The notes beneath the pieces were generated by a model. It was not told the DNA's origin and ran no database searches. It saw nothing but the letters and a program-made list of their open reading frames with translations. The position numbers and the translations under genes are program-made. This document shows positions 16,184-23,707 of a stretch of 50,687 nucleotides of DNA, one piece after another; position 1 is the stretch's first letter; each line of letters starts with the position of its first letter. Origin of the DNA: Rhodovarius lipocyclicus (GTDB lineage Bacteria > Pseudomonadota > Alphaproteobacteria > Acetobacterales > Acetobacteraceae); contig NZ_JAAABL010000027.1 of the NCBI RefSeq assembly GCF_009900765.1, forward strand, positions 1-50,687, given 5' to 3'.

Positions 16184-17527
16184 ATGTCCAACCCCGGCGA
16201 AGCCGACCCCACGCCGGTCGAGAATGCGCGCCAGCTTGCCGAGTGGTTCGCCGCCGGCGAGAAGCCGCGCAGTGCCTGGAGCATCGGCACCGAGCACGAG
16301 AAGTTCGGCTTCCGCCGCGCGGACCTCACGCCCCCCGCCTATACCCCCCGGGGCATCGAGGCGATGCTGCACGGCCTGATGGGGCTGGGCTGGGAGCCGA
16401 TCGAGGACCAGGGCCATGTCATCGGCCTGAAGCGCAACGGCGCCTCCGTCAGCCTGGAGCCGGGCGGGCAGCTCGAACTCTCGGGCGGGATGATGCCCGA
16501 CCTGCACGCCGCTTGGGATGAGCTGAAGGCGCATCTGCGGGAGGTGCACCAGATCGCGGGGCCGCTCGACCTCGGCTTCTCGCTGCTGGGCTTCCACCCG
16601 CTGGTGACGCGCGACGCGATGCCGTGGATGCCGAAATCCCGCTACAAGATCATGCGCCGCTACATGCCGCTGAAGGGCAAGCTCGGCCTCGACATGATGC
16701 TGCGCACCTGCACCGTTCAGGTGAACCTGGATTTCGGCACCGAGGCCGACATGGCCGAGAAGCTGCGCCTGTCGCTGGCGTTGCAGCCGGTGGCGACCGC
16801 GCTGTTCGCCAATTCCCCCTTCATCGAGGGCAAGCCCTCCGGCCTGCTCTCCGCGCGCGCCAATGTCTGGACGGACACCGACCCCGACCGCACCGGCATC
16901 CCGGCCTGCGTGTTCGAGCCGGGCTTCGGCTTCGAGCGCTTCGTGCAGTATGTGCTGGACGTGCCGATGTATTTCGTGGCGCGCGAGGGCGAATTGATCG
17001 ACGTGGCGGGGCAGAGCTTCCGCGACTTCATGGCGGGCCGCCTGCCCGGCCTGCCCGGCGAGGTCGCCACCATGGGCGACTGGGCCGACCATGTGACCAC
17101 CGTGTTCAGCGATGTGCGGCTGAAGCGCTTCCTGGAGATGCGCGGCTCCGACGCCGGCTCCCCCGCCATGTTGCAGGCCCAGCCCGCGCTGTGGGTGGGG
17201 CTGATCTATGACGACGCCGCCCAGAAGGCCGCCGCGGCGCTCACGCGCGACTGGACGCTGGAGGACGTGCGCCAGCTGCGGCTGGACGCGCCCAAGACCG
17301 GCCTGCAGGCGCGCATCAAGGGCCGTAGCGTGCGGGAAGTGGCGGCCGATGTGCTGGCCATCGCGCGCGATGGGCTGAAGGCGCGCGGCCTGGGCGAGGA
17401 CGTCTATCTGGCGCCGCTGAATGAGATCGTGGCCAGCGGCAAGACCCAGGCCGACCGGCTGCTGGACCTGTTCCACGGTGCCTGGAAGGGCGATGCGGGC
17501 AAGGCGCTGACAGCGACCGAGGCATGA
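16184..17527 (+). CDS. gshA: Glutamate-cysteine ligase, plant/alphaproteobacterial type
   Basis: First step of glutathione synthesis, ATP-dependent joining of Glu and Cys. 447 aa. IGTEHEKFGF near the N-terminus, EPGGQLELSG, and the Cys-containing MMLRTCTVQVNLDF are typical of the GshA group shared by plants and alphaproteobacteria, which has no sequence likeness to the E. coli enzyme. The ATG at 16184 has AGGA eight bases upstream. A strong hairpin terminator follows at once. Confidence 0.95.
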   Translation: MSNPGEADPTPVENARQLAEWFAAGEKPRSAWSIGTEHEKFGFRRADLTPPAYTPRGIEAMLHGLMGLGWEPIEDQGHVIGLKRNGASVSLEPGGQLELSGGMMPDLHAAWDELKAHLREVHQIAGPLDLGFSLLGFHPLVTRDAMPWMPKSRYKIMRRYMPLKGKLGLDMMLRTCTVQVNLDFGTEADMAEKLRLSLALQPVATALFANSPFIEGKPSGLLSARANVWTDTDPDRTGIPACVFEPGFGFERFVQYVLDVPMYFVAREGELIDVAGQSFRDFMAGRLPGLPGEVATMGDWADHVTTVFSDVRLKRFLEMRGSDAGSPAMLQAQPALWVGLIYDDAAQKAAAALTRDWTLEDVRQLRLDAPKTGLQARIKGRSVREVAADVLAIARDGLKARGLGEDVYLAPLNEIVASGKTQADRLLDLFHGAWKGDAGKALTATEA

Positions 17528-17529
17528 AA

Positions 17530-17558
17530 AAGGGGGGCCGGAGCCCCCCTTATTTCTT
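17530..17558. terminator. Bidirectional terminator between gshA and the ferredoxin operon
   Basis: AAGGGGGGC and GCCCCCCTT form a perfect nine-base-pair stem (17530-17551) with loop CGGA. ATTTCTT follows on the plus strand and TTTCAT follows on the minus strand. It begins three bases after the gshA stop, and the last codon of the convergent ferredoxin gene (stop at 17550-17552) lies inside the stem, so one hairpin serves both genes. Confidence 0.85.
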
Positions 17559-17852
17559 CACCCAGCTGATCGTCACATCCCCGCTCACGAAGGTCTGGCA
17601 CGCCATCCGGTATCCGGCGTCCAGGTCTTCCTGGGTCAGGTGCTTCAATTCCTTGGGCTTCACCTTGTCGGCGTGCTCGATGCCGACATCGATATGGCAG
17701 CGGCAGGTGCCGCACAGCCCGCCGCCGCATTTGAACGGCACGCCACCCTTCTCCCGGATCGAGACCCGCAGCAGGTTGGCACCCTTATCCGCCTGCACCA
17801 CCTTGTTGTCGTTGGTGGCGAACGTCACGCTGATCCGCTCGGCAGCCTCCAT
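17550..17852 (-). CDS. [2Fe-2S] ferredoxin (distal gene of the diiron-oxidase operon)
   Basis: 100 aa, plant/adrenodoxin-like fold. Cluster Cys at 42, 47, 50 and 85 give C-x4-C-x2-C-x34-C (KCGGGLCGTC and later MAC). It carries one electron at a time in the cytoplasm. The ATG at 17852 overlaps the stop of the small upstream gene by one base (TGATG). It is the last of four co-oriented genes headed by a diiron oxidase, for which it is a likely electron donor. It differs clearly in sequence from the other ferredoxin of the operon. Confidence 0.9.
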   Translation of the reverse strand: MEAAERISVTFATNDNKVVQADKGANLLRVSIREKGGVPFKCGGGLCGTCRCHIDVGIEHADKVKPKELKHLTQEDLDAGYRMACQTFVSGDVTISWVKK

Positions 17853-18154
17853 CAGGCGGCCGCGGCCTTCAGCTCGGCAGGCATGTTGCCGTAGGTGGTC
17901 AGCGTGCGCAGTTCCTTGCGGGCATCCTCGACACTGTCGAAGCTTTCCAGGAACTTGGTGGGCACGGAGTTCACCGGCCCCGTCTCGTCGATGATCCGCA
18001 CGCGGCTGGCGGCGGATAGTTCGGCGATGACGAATTTCGCACGGATGTTGCCGCAGAACAGATAGTCCCACGCCTCCACCGGCGTCAGGCCCGGCCCGGG
18101 CTCGGTGCGGAACTGGCCGGGCTTGCTGGTCAGGATCACGTACATCGCGCTCAC
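17852..18154 (-). CDS. Small unknown protein between two ferredoxins
   Basis: 100 aa, not recognised. It starts MSAMYVILTSKPGQF with GTG at 18154 overlapping the upstream ferredoxin stop by four bases (GTGA); an internal ATG three codons in is an alternative. It has one Cys, no membrane segment, a beta-strand-like first half (FVIAELSAASRVRIIDET) and a helical C-terminus rich in Glu/Lys. The strict coupling on both sides suggests a partner or scaffold of the oxidase-ferredoxin system rather than an enzyme. No function is proposed beyond that. Confidence 0.7.
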   Translation of the reverse strand: MSAMYVILTSKPGQFRTEPGPGLTPVEAWDYLFCGNIRAKFVIAELSAASRVRIIDETGPVNSVPTKFLESFDSVEDARKELRTLTTYGNMPAELKAAAA

Positions 18155-18441
18155 TCCTGCTCGATCGTCAGGTCATGCGTCAGCCACAGCTGGCACATCA
18201 GCCGATACCCTTCGTCGAGCTTGGCGCCGAGGCGCTCACGCTCCTTCCAGTTGGGTTCCGGCAGATGCTCCGCCCCCGCGATGACGCGCGACGTGCACTT
18301 GGTGCATTTGCCCATGCCGCACCCGTATTTCAGGTGCGGAAACGGGAACTTCTTGATGCCGGCGCGGACGACGAGGTTCGCGTTGTCGGGAACCTCGCCG
18401 GTGTGATCCTCGCCGGCCCTGCGGACAGTGACCTGCGGCAA
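18151..18441 (-). CDS. [2Fe-2S] ferredoxin (proximal gene of the diiron-oxidase operon)
   Basis: 96 aa. Cluster Cys at 41, 46, 49 and 83 (YGCGMGKCTKC and later LMC) give C-x4-C-x2-C-x33-C. The start appears to be TTG at 18441, only three bases after the oxidase stop, with no in-frame ATG until inside the cluster loop. A TTG start between tightly packed genes suggests deliberately lower translation. The protein is more basic near the cluster than the other ferredoxin of the operon, so the two may serve different steps or partners. Confidence 0.88.
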   Translation of the reverse strand: MPQVTVRRAGEDHTGEVPDNANLVVRAGIKKFPFPHLKYGCGMGKCTKCTSRVIAGAEHLPEPNWKERERLGAKLDEGYRLMCQLWLTHDLTIEQE

Positions 18442-18444
18442 GGA

Positions 18445-19170
18445 TCAGGCCGCTTGCGCCACGGTGCCCTGCTCGGGCTCCACGTAATCGCGATACAGCG
18501 CGTTGGTGTAGAGCAGGCGCATCTCGGCGCCGATCTCGCAGATGCGCAGGCACTTCTGCTGCAGCTCCACCGTGGTCGCGTGCTCCAGCACGATCTGGTA
18601 GCCGCGCTCGCCATGGATCTCGTCGGAGACGATGTGCAGGTCGAAGAACTCCACCTCCTCGTCGGTGAAGCCATACTTCTCGCGCAGGGTCGGGGTCTGG
18701 CGGCGATAGATGCTGGGCACCTGGCTTTCCAGGCCCACCACCAAGCCGGCGACGGCCACAATCGGGTGCTCGCGCTGGGCCACCGTGTAGCACCAGGCCT
18801 GCAGGGCGCGGGTGGTGGTGGACATGTTGTCGGGGTCGATCACGCGCTCACGCGTCGTGCCGCAGGCCTCGGCGAAGCGGATCAGCAGGTCGGTGTGGCG
18901 GGTGCCGCCGATCTCTTCCTCATACATGTTGGCCAGCAGGAAGTCCTTGGCCTCCAGATACTCGTGCGGCATGCGGGCATAGACCAGCGCCAGGTATTCG
19001 GCGAAGGGGCCGACATAGTGGTAGTGGTTCTCGGCCCAACGGGAGAGCTGGGCGCGCGTCAGCGTGCCGGAGGCCCAGGCCTTGGAGAAGGGAGAGCCGT
19101 TCGCGCTCTTGCCCTTGATGGCGTTTTCGAGCGCGGTGCGGAACTCGTCGGGATTCATCACTTCGGGCAT
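18445..19170 (-). CDS. Haem-oxygenase-like diiron oxidase (HDO; CADD/TENA-PqqC fold)
   Basis: 241 aa. Helical protein of the iron-containing redox enzyme family. A full set of candidate diiron ligands is visible: Glu85 and His92 (E-x6-H), Glu148 (in GLESQVP), His179, Asp183 and His186 (H-x3-D-x2-H in HIVSDEIHG). The spacing is almost that of Chlamydia CADD. Relatives do N-oxygenation, C-C cleavage or p-aminobenzoate synthesis with O2. CADD's sacrificial Tyr27 aligns with Ser29 here (alignment from memory), so that self-consuming route is unlikely. Two ferredoxins directly downstream point to a catalytic oxygenase fed with electrons. Substrate unknown. Confidence 0.85.
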   Translation of the reverse strand: MPEVMNPDEFRTALENAIKGKSANGSPFSKAWASGTLTRAQLSRWAENHYHYVGPFAEYLALVYARMPHEYLEAKDFLLANMYEEEIGGTRHTDLLIRFAEACGTTRERVIDPDNMSTTTRALQAWCYTVAQREHPIVAVAGLVVGLESQVPSIYRRQTPTLREKYGFTDEEVEFFDLHIVSDEIHGERGYQIVLEHATTVELQQKCLRICEIGAEMRLLYTNALYRDYVEPEQGTVAQAA

Positions 19171-19245
19171 GGCCTGACTCCGGCTGGCTGGTGGCTGCCC
19201 AAACGGTATACAATCTACAAACGGGGCGCAACGGCTTTGTTTGCG
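19171..19245 (-). promoter_or_regulatory. Promoter region of the diiron-oxidase operon with direct repeats
   Basis: CAAACGG occurs twice on the plus strand (19200-19206 and 19218-19224), start to start 18 bases, i.e. CCGTTTG direct repeats reading toward the operon. A TATACC that could be a -10 element lies between and over the repeats on the minus strand. The layout resembles a regulator site overlapping a promoter; the regulator is unknown. Confidence 0.35.
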
Positions 19246-20226
19246 CTATCTCAACTCCTCCAGCGAGAGGTTGGCCTCCCGGATCACCCGCGCCCAGCGG
19301 TCGCTTTCGGTGGCCAGCAGCCCGTCGATCACCCCTTGCGGCTCCGGCTGGCGCACCTGCACGCCGAAATTGGCGAAACGCTGCTGGAAGGCGCTGCCCG
19401 CGGTGGCGTCGGCGATCGCGCCGCGCAGCCGCTCCACCACGGGTTCTGGCGTCGCGCGCGGCACGGCGATGCCGAACCAGGTGCTGGCCTGGATCTGCGG
19501 GAAACCCTGCTCGGCCATGGTGGGCACATCGGGCAGCTGCGGCAGCCGCTCGGCGGAGGTGATGGCAATGGCGCGAAGCTTGCCATCGGCCAGCAAGGGC
19601 CGCACGCTGCCCACCACGTCGAACATCAAATCCGCATCGCCCGATTGCAGCGCCAGATAGCTGGGGGCGGAGCCGTTGTAGATCACGCTCGTCATGTCCA
19701 CGCCGGCAGCCAGGCGGAACATCTCGCCCGAGAGCTGCAAGGGATTGCCGCGGCCCACGGCGGCGAAGGTCAGCCCCTCGCGCTTGGCGCGGCCATGCGC
19801 CACGAGGTCCGCCACGCTGCGGATGGGCGAGGCGCCGTTCACCACCATCACGAAGGGCATGTCCACCAGGATGGCGATGACGCGCAGGTCGCGCCGCACA
19901 TCCACCGGCATGCGGGCGTAGATCAGCGGGTTCACGATATAGCCGGCGCCGCTGGTCATCAGGATGGTGTAGCCATCGGGCGCGGCCTGGGCGGCCAATT
20001 GGCTGGCAATGATGGTGTTGGCGCCGGGGCGGTTCTCGGCCACCACGGCCTGGCCCAGCGGCGCGCCCATGCCCTGGGCCACGCTGCGGGCCAGCACATC
20101 GGTCATGCCGCCGGGGGCATAGGGCACCAGCATCCGCAGCGGGCGCTGCGGGTATTCCTGCTGGGCCAGGGCGGGGCCGGCCGCCAAGGGCAGGGCCAGC
20201 GCCGCGCGGCGGGTGGCGCGGATCAC
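19246..20226 (-). CDS. Bug/TctC-family periplasmic solute receptor
   Basis: 326 aa from GTG 20226, which overlaps the nitronate monooxygenase stop by four bases (GTGA) and gives a clean signal peptide ending GPALAQ. Family landmarks: YPQRPLRMLVPYAPGGMTDV, ENRPGANT, APDGYTI and VIYNGSAPSY. It probably binds the organic acid handled by the coupled flavoenzyme. No membrane components are adjacent. An in-frame ATG 60 bases upstream would bury the signal behind 20 polar residues and was not chosen. Confidence 0.88.
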   Translation of the reverse strand: MIRATRRAALALPLAAGPALAQQEYPQRPLRMLVPYAPGGMTDVLARSVAQGMGAPLGQAVVAENRPGANTIIASQLAAQAAPDGYTILMTSGAGYIVNPLIYARMPVDVRRDLRVIAILVDMPFVMVVNGASPIRSVADLVAHGRAKREGLTFAAVGRGNPLQLSGEMFRLAAGVDMTSVIYNGSAPSYLALQSGDADLMFDVVGSVRPLLADGKLRAIAITSAERLPQLPDVPTMAEQGFPQIQASTWFGIAVPRATPEPVVERLRGAIADATAGSAFQQRFANFGVQVRQPEPQGVIDGLLATESDRWARVIREANLSLEELR

Positions 20227-21155
20227 GCGGCCAACCCCGGCGCCGCGTTCAGCGCCGCGCGGTATTCGGCGCCCATGCGGGCGCACAGATCGGCCATGCT
20301 GGGCACATCCTGGATGGCGCCCACCCCCTGCCCCGCCGACCAGATGTTCTTCCAGGGGCGCTTGTCGTGGTCGCCCACATGCTCGCTGCGGGTTTCTGGC
20401 AGGTGGTCGGGGTCGAGGCCCGCGGCCTCGATGCTGGCGCGCAGGAAATTGGCGGGCACGCCGCTGATGGCGGGCGTGTAGACGATGTCGGCGGCACTGG
20501 CGGCCAGCACCATCTGCTTGTGGCCCTCGGGCGCCATGCTTTCCTTCACGGCGATGAAGCGCGTGCCGATATAGGCCGCATCCGCCCCCAGCAGCCGGGC
20601 GGCCGCGATCTGGCTGCCGGTGGAAATGGCCCCGCCCAGCAGCAGCGGGCCCTGCCAGATCGTCCGCAACTCCGGCACCAGGGCGAAGGCGCTGATGCGC
20701 CCGGCATGCCCGCCCGCCCCGGCGGAGACGGCGATCAGCCCATCCACCCCGGCCTCGATGGCCTTTTCCGCGTGGCGGCGGGTCGTCACATCATGGAACA
20801 CCAGCCCGCCATAGGCCTGGATGGCCTGGATCAGCTCCGGCCGCAGCCCCAGCGAGGTGATGATCAGCGGCACCTTGTGCCGGACCACGGTGGCCAGATC
20901 GGCCTCCAGCCGCGCGTTGGAACGGTGCACGATCAGGTTCACGCCATAGGGCGCGGCGCCGGCGGGCAGGCGGGCCTCGATCTCGGTCAGCCAGGCGTCG
21001 AAGCCTTCATTGGTGCGCTGGTTCAGCGCCGGGAAGGTGCCGACCACCCCGGCCTTGCAGGCCTCCACCACGTAATCGGGGCCGGAGACGAGGAATTGCG
21101 GCGCCGCGACGACAGGCACCGATAGCCTGCCCTGCCAGCTTTGCGGAAGTGGCAT
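20223..21155 (-). CDS. Nitronate monooxygenase-family flavoenzyme
   Basis: 310 aa TIM-barrel FMN protein. AVSAGAGGHAGRIS contains the catalytic His150, and GGAISTGSQIAAARLLGADAAYIGTRF is the FMN phosphate-binding end of the barrel. Family members oxidise nitronates such as propionate 3-nitronate, though many annotated ones have other or unknown substrates (enoyl reductase-like). The ATG at 21155 follows AAAGGG. It is coupled to a Bug receptor and diverges from an IclR regulator and acyl-CoA synthetase. A detoxifying or catabolic role for a nitro or unsaturated acid is inference. Confidence 0.88.
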   Translation of the reverse strand: MPLPQSWQGRLSVPVVAAPQFLVSGPDYVVEACKAGVVGTFPALNQRTNEGFDAWLTEIEARLPAGAAPYGVNLIVHRSNARLEADLATVVRHKVPLIITSLGLRPELIQAIQAYGGLVFHDVTTRRHAEKAIEAGVDGLIAVSAGAGGHAGRISAFALVPELRTIWQGPLLLGGAISTGSQIAAARLLGADAAYIGTRFIAVKESMAPEGHKQMVLAASAADIVYTPAISGVPANFLRASIEAAGLDPDHLPETRSEHVGDHDKRPWKNIWSAGQGVGAIQDVPSMADLCARMGAEYRAALNAAPGLAA

Positions 21156-21287
21156 GGTTTCAACCCTTTGCGTTATGGCGCTGGCTTGCCGCCACGCCTT
21201 GTCCTGGACGTGGGGGCAGCCTACTCCGTCATTTTTGTGTTGCCTAGCGAAACAGCCATGCCACACTCTCAGCCAGAGGAGACAACC
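21156..21287. promoter_or_regulatory. Divergent control region, nitronate monooxygenase / iclR
   Basis: 132 bases between divergent starts. It holds TGGCG-N9-CGCCA (21176-21194), a weak candidate operator, and an AT-rich stretch near 21230-21245. GAGGAGA (21277-21283) is the iclR ribosome site. No clear IclR consensus palindrome was found. Confidence 0.35.
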
Positions 21288-22154
21288 ATGAAGGGTAAGC
21301 CGGGGCGCGCGCTCGCGGTGATGAGCGGGCGTGAGGACAGCACCTCGCGCTCCGCCGTTCCGCTGCTCGATGACGAGGAAGGCATCGGCGCCGCCCATGC
21401 GGAGGACCGGCGCTTCGTCTGGGCGCTGGCCCGGGGCCTGGAGATCCTGCGCGCCTTCGGGCCGGAGCGCACGGCCCTCAGCGTCGGCCGGCTTTCGGCC
21501 ATGACCGGCATGGCCAAGCCCACCGTCTCGCGCCTCACGCACACGCTCGCGGCACTGGGTTATCTGCGCGTGGTGGACAAGCGCGGGCATTACGCGCCCA
21601 CCCCCGCGGTGCTGACGCTGGGCTACCCGGTGCTGTCGGCGCTGAAGGTGCAGGATGTGGCGACCGCCCCCATGCGCGAACTGGCCGAGGCCACGGGCTG
21701 CCTGGTGGGCCTGGGCGCGCGGGACCGCCTTTCGATGGTGTTCGCGGAATGCACGCCGCCCTCCTGGCTGGTCACGCTGCGGCTGGGCACCGGCAGCCGC
21801 GTGCCGATGGCCACCAGCGCGCTGGGCCGCGCCTTCCTGGCGGGGCTGGGTGAGGCGGAGCGCGACTACCTCCTCGGCCGCCTGGCCCTGCGCCATGGCG
21901 CGGAGTGGGAGGCGCTGGGCCCGCGCGTGGCCGATGGCATCGAGCAGGTGCGCGCGCGCGGCTTCTGCATCGTGGACGGCGAATGGCAGCGCGACGTGCG
22001 CACCGCCGCCTGCCCGCTGATCACCGCCGATGGCGTGATGGGCCTGATGGCCGGCGCCCCCGGCTACACCATCACCAACGAGATTCTGGAAAACGAGGTG
22101 GGGCCGCGGCTGGTCGAACTGGCCGCGAAGCTCTCACCCCTGATCGGGAGCTAG
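21288..22154 (+). CDS. IclR family transcriptional regulator
   Basis: 288 aa. Winged HTH at about residues 45-105 (LSVGRLSAMTGMAKPTVSRL) and a C-terminal effector domain with the family's Gly/Ser-rich pocket (LGTGSRVPMATSALGRAFLA). The first 40 residues are an extra polar tail. The ATG at 21288 is preceded by GAGGAGA. It is two bases upstream of the acyl-CoA synthetase gene and divergent from the nitronate monooxygenase operon, so it likely controls both in response to an aromatic or aliphatic acid. Confidence 0.92.
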   Translation: MKGKPGRALAVMSGREDSTSRSAVPLLDDEEGIGAAHAEDRRFVWALARGLEILRAFGPERTALSVGRLSAMTGMAKPTVSRLTHTLAALGYLRVVDKRGHYAPTPAVLTLGYPVLSALKVQDVATAPMRELAEATGCLVGLGARDRLSMVFAECTPPSWLVTLRLGTGSRVPMATSALGRAFLAGLGEAERDYLLGRLALRHGAEWEALGPRVADGIEQVRARGFCIVDGEWQRDVRTAACPLITADGVMGLMAGAPGYTITNEILENEVGPRLVELAAKLSPLIGS

Positions 22155-22156
22155 CG

Positions 22157-23707
22157 ATGCAACACCACGCGCCCAGCTTTCCTTCGCTGGCCATCCGGGC
22201 CTTCACCCGGCACCGGCAGGCACTGGCTTTCGAGGATGGGCGCGGGGGTGTCTCGCATGGCGGGGTGCTGGACCTGCTCGGCCGCTTCCAGGCGGTGCTG
22301 GCCGCGCGCGGCATCGGGCGGGGGCAGCGGGTGGCGCTGCTCTCGGCGAACCGGTGGGAAAGCTGGGTGGCGGGGCTGGCCGCCCAGGCGCTGGGGGCGG
22401 CCACCACCTGGCTGCACCCGATGGGCTCGCTCGATGCCCATGCCTTCCAGATCGAGGATGCCGAGGTCTCGGCGCTGGTGATCGACGCCGACGCCTTCGG
22501 CCCGCGCGGCGCGGAGATCGCGGCGAAGCTGCCCAGCCTGGATGTGCTGACGCTGGGCCGGGCCGCCTATGGCACGCCGCTGCTGGGCCTGGCGGATGCG
22601 GCCGGCAGCCAGACGGCGCGCGACCTGTCGCGGCCCGACGACATCGCGGCGCTGAACTACACCGGCGGCACCACCGGCCGGCCCAAGGGCGTGCTGCGGG
22701 ACAGCGCGGCACTGTCGGCCATGGCGCTGACGATCGGCGAGGCCTTCGAACTGCCCGCCACGCCGCGCTATCTGGCCGCGGCCCCCATCAGCCATGTCAG
22801 CGGCACCAATCTGGTGCCGTGCTTCCTGCGGGGCGGCTCGGCGCATCTGCTGCCCGCCTTCGACCCGGAGGAATTGCTGACCACCATCGAGCGCGCGCGG
22901 ATCAACTTCACCCTGACCGTGCCCACCATGGTCTATCGCCTGCTGGATGACCCGGCGCTGGCGCGGCACGACACCTCTTCGCTGGAATTGCTGCTCTACG
23001 GTGCCTCCCCCATGGCGCCCTCGCGCCTGGCGGAGGCGCTGGAGCGGATCGGGCCGGTCTTCTCCCAATTGTATGGGCAGAGCGAATGCTACCCCATCGC
23101 CGCCCTGCCCCGCGCCGACCATGACCCCGCCCGGCCGGAACTGCTGACCGCCTGCGGCTTCGCCACCGCCGCCAGCCAGGTGGCGCTGCTGGACGAGGAC
23201 GGCCAGGAGGTGCCCCCGGGCGAGCCCGGCGAGATCTGCGTGCGCAGCCCCATCGTGATGCGCGGCTATTGGAAGCAGCCCGAGGCGACCGAGGAAGCCT
23301 TCGCTCATGGCTGGCTGCACACCGGCGACGTGGCCCGCCAGGACGGGCAGGGCCGGCTGTATATCGTGGACCGCAAGAAGGACATGGTGGTGACCGGCGG
23401 CTTCAACGTCTATCCGCGTGAGGTGGAGGACGTGCTGGCCACCCACCCCGCCGTGGCGCTGGCCGCCGTGGTGGGCGTGCCCGATGCCCGCTGGGGAGAG
23501 GCCGTGAAGGCCTATGTCGTGCTGAAGCCCGGCAGCCAGGTGGCCGCCCAGGAGCTGACGGCGCTGGTGCGCAACGCCAAGGGCGCGGTGCATGCGCCCA
23601 AGCAGGTGGAATTCGCCGCCAGCCTGCCGCTGACGCCGCTCGGCAAGCTGGACAAGAAGGCGCTGCGGGCGGCGGCCTGGGCGGGGCAGGCGCGCGGAGT
23701 GGCTTAG
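22157..23707 (+). CDS. AMP-forming acyl-CoA synthetase
   Basis: 516 aa ANL-superfamily enzyme that activates a carboxylic acid to acyl-AMP and then acyl-CoA. ATP-binding loop YTGGTTGRPKG, motif YGQSE, hinge DRKKDMVVTGGFNVYPREVE and the final catalytic Lys in PLGKLDKKAL are all in order. It starts two bases after the iclR stop and overlaps the end of convergent sthA by four bases. The substrate may be the acid imported by, or produced from, the divergent operon (inference). Chain length cannot be told from sequence. Confidence 0.93.
   Translation: MQHHAPSFPSLAIRAFTRHRQALAFEDGRGGVSHGGVLDLLGRFQAVLAARGIGRGQRVALLSANRWESWVAGLAAQALGAATTWLHPMGSLDAHAFQIEDAEVSALVIDADAFGPRGAEIAAKLPSLDVLTLGRAAYGTPLLGLADAAGSQTARDLSRPDDIAALNYTGGTTGRPKGVLRDSAALSAMALTIGEAFELPATPRYLAAAPISHVSGTNLVPCFLRGGSAHLLPAFDPEELLTTIERARINFTLTVPTMVYRLLDDPALARHDTSSLELLLYGASPMAPSRLAEALERIGPVFSQLYGQSECYPIAALPRADHDPARPELLTACGFATAASQVALLDEDGQEVPPGEPGEICVRSPIVMRGYWKQPEATEEAFAHGWLHTGDVARQDGQGRLYIVDRKKDMVVTGGFNVYPREVEDVLATHPAVALAAVVGVPDARWGEAVKAYVVLKPGSQVAAQELTALVRNAKGAVHAPKQVEFAASLPLTPLGKLDKKALRAAAWAGQARGVA

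Noticed and set aside
18445-19170. The diiron oxidase as a p-aminobenzoate synthase of the CADD type
   Set aside because: Metal ligands fit, but the sacrificial Tyr position is Ser, and dedicated ferredoxins are present, so the self-consuming mechanism is unlikely.
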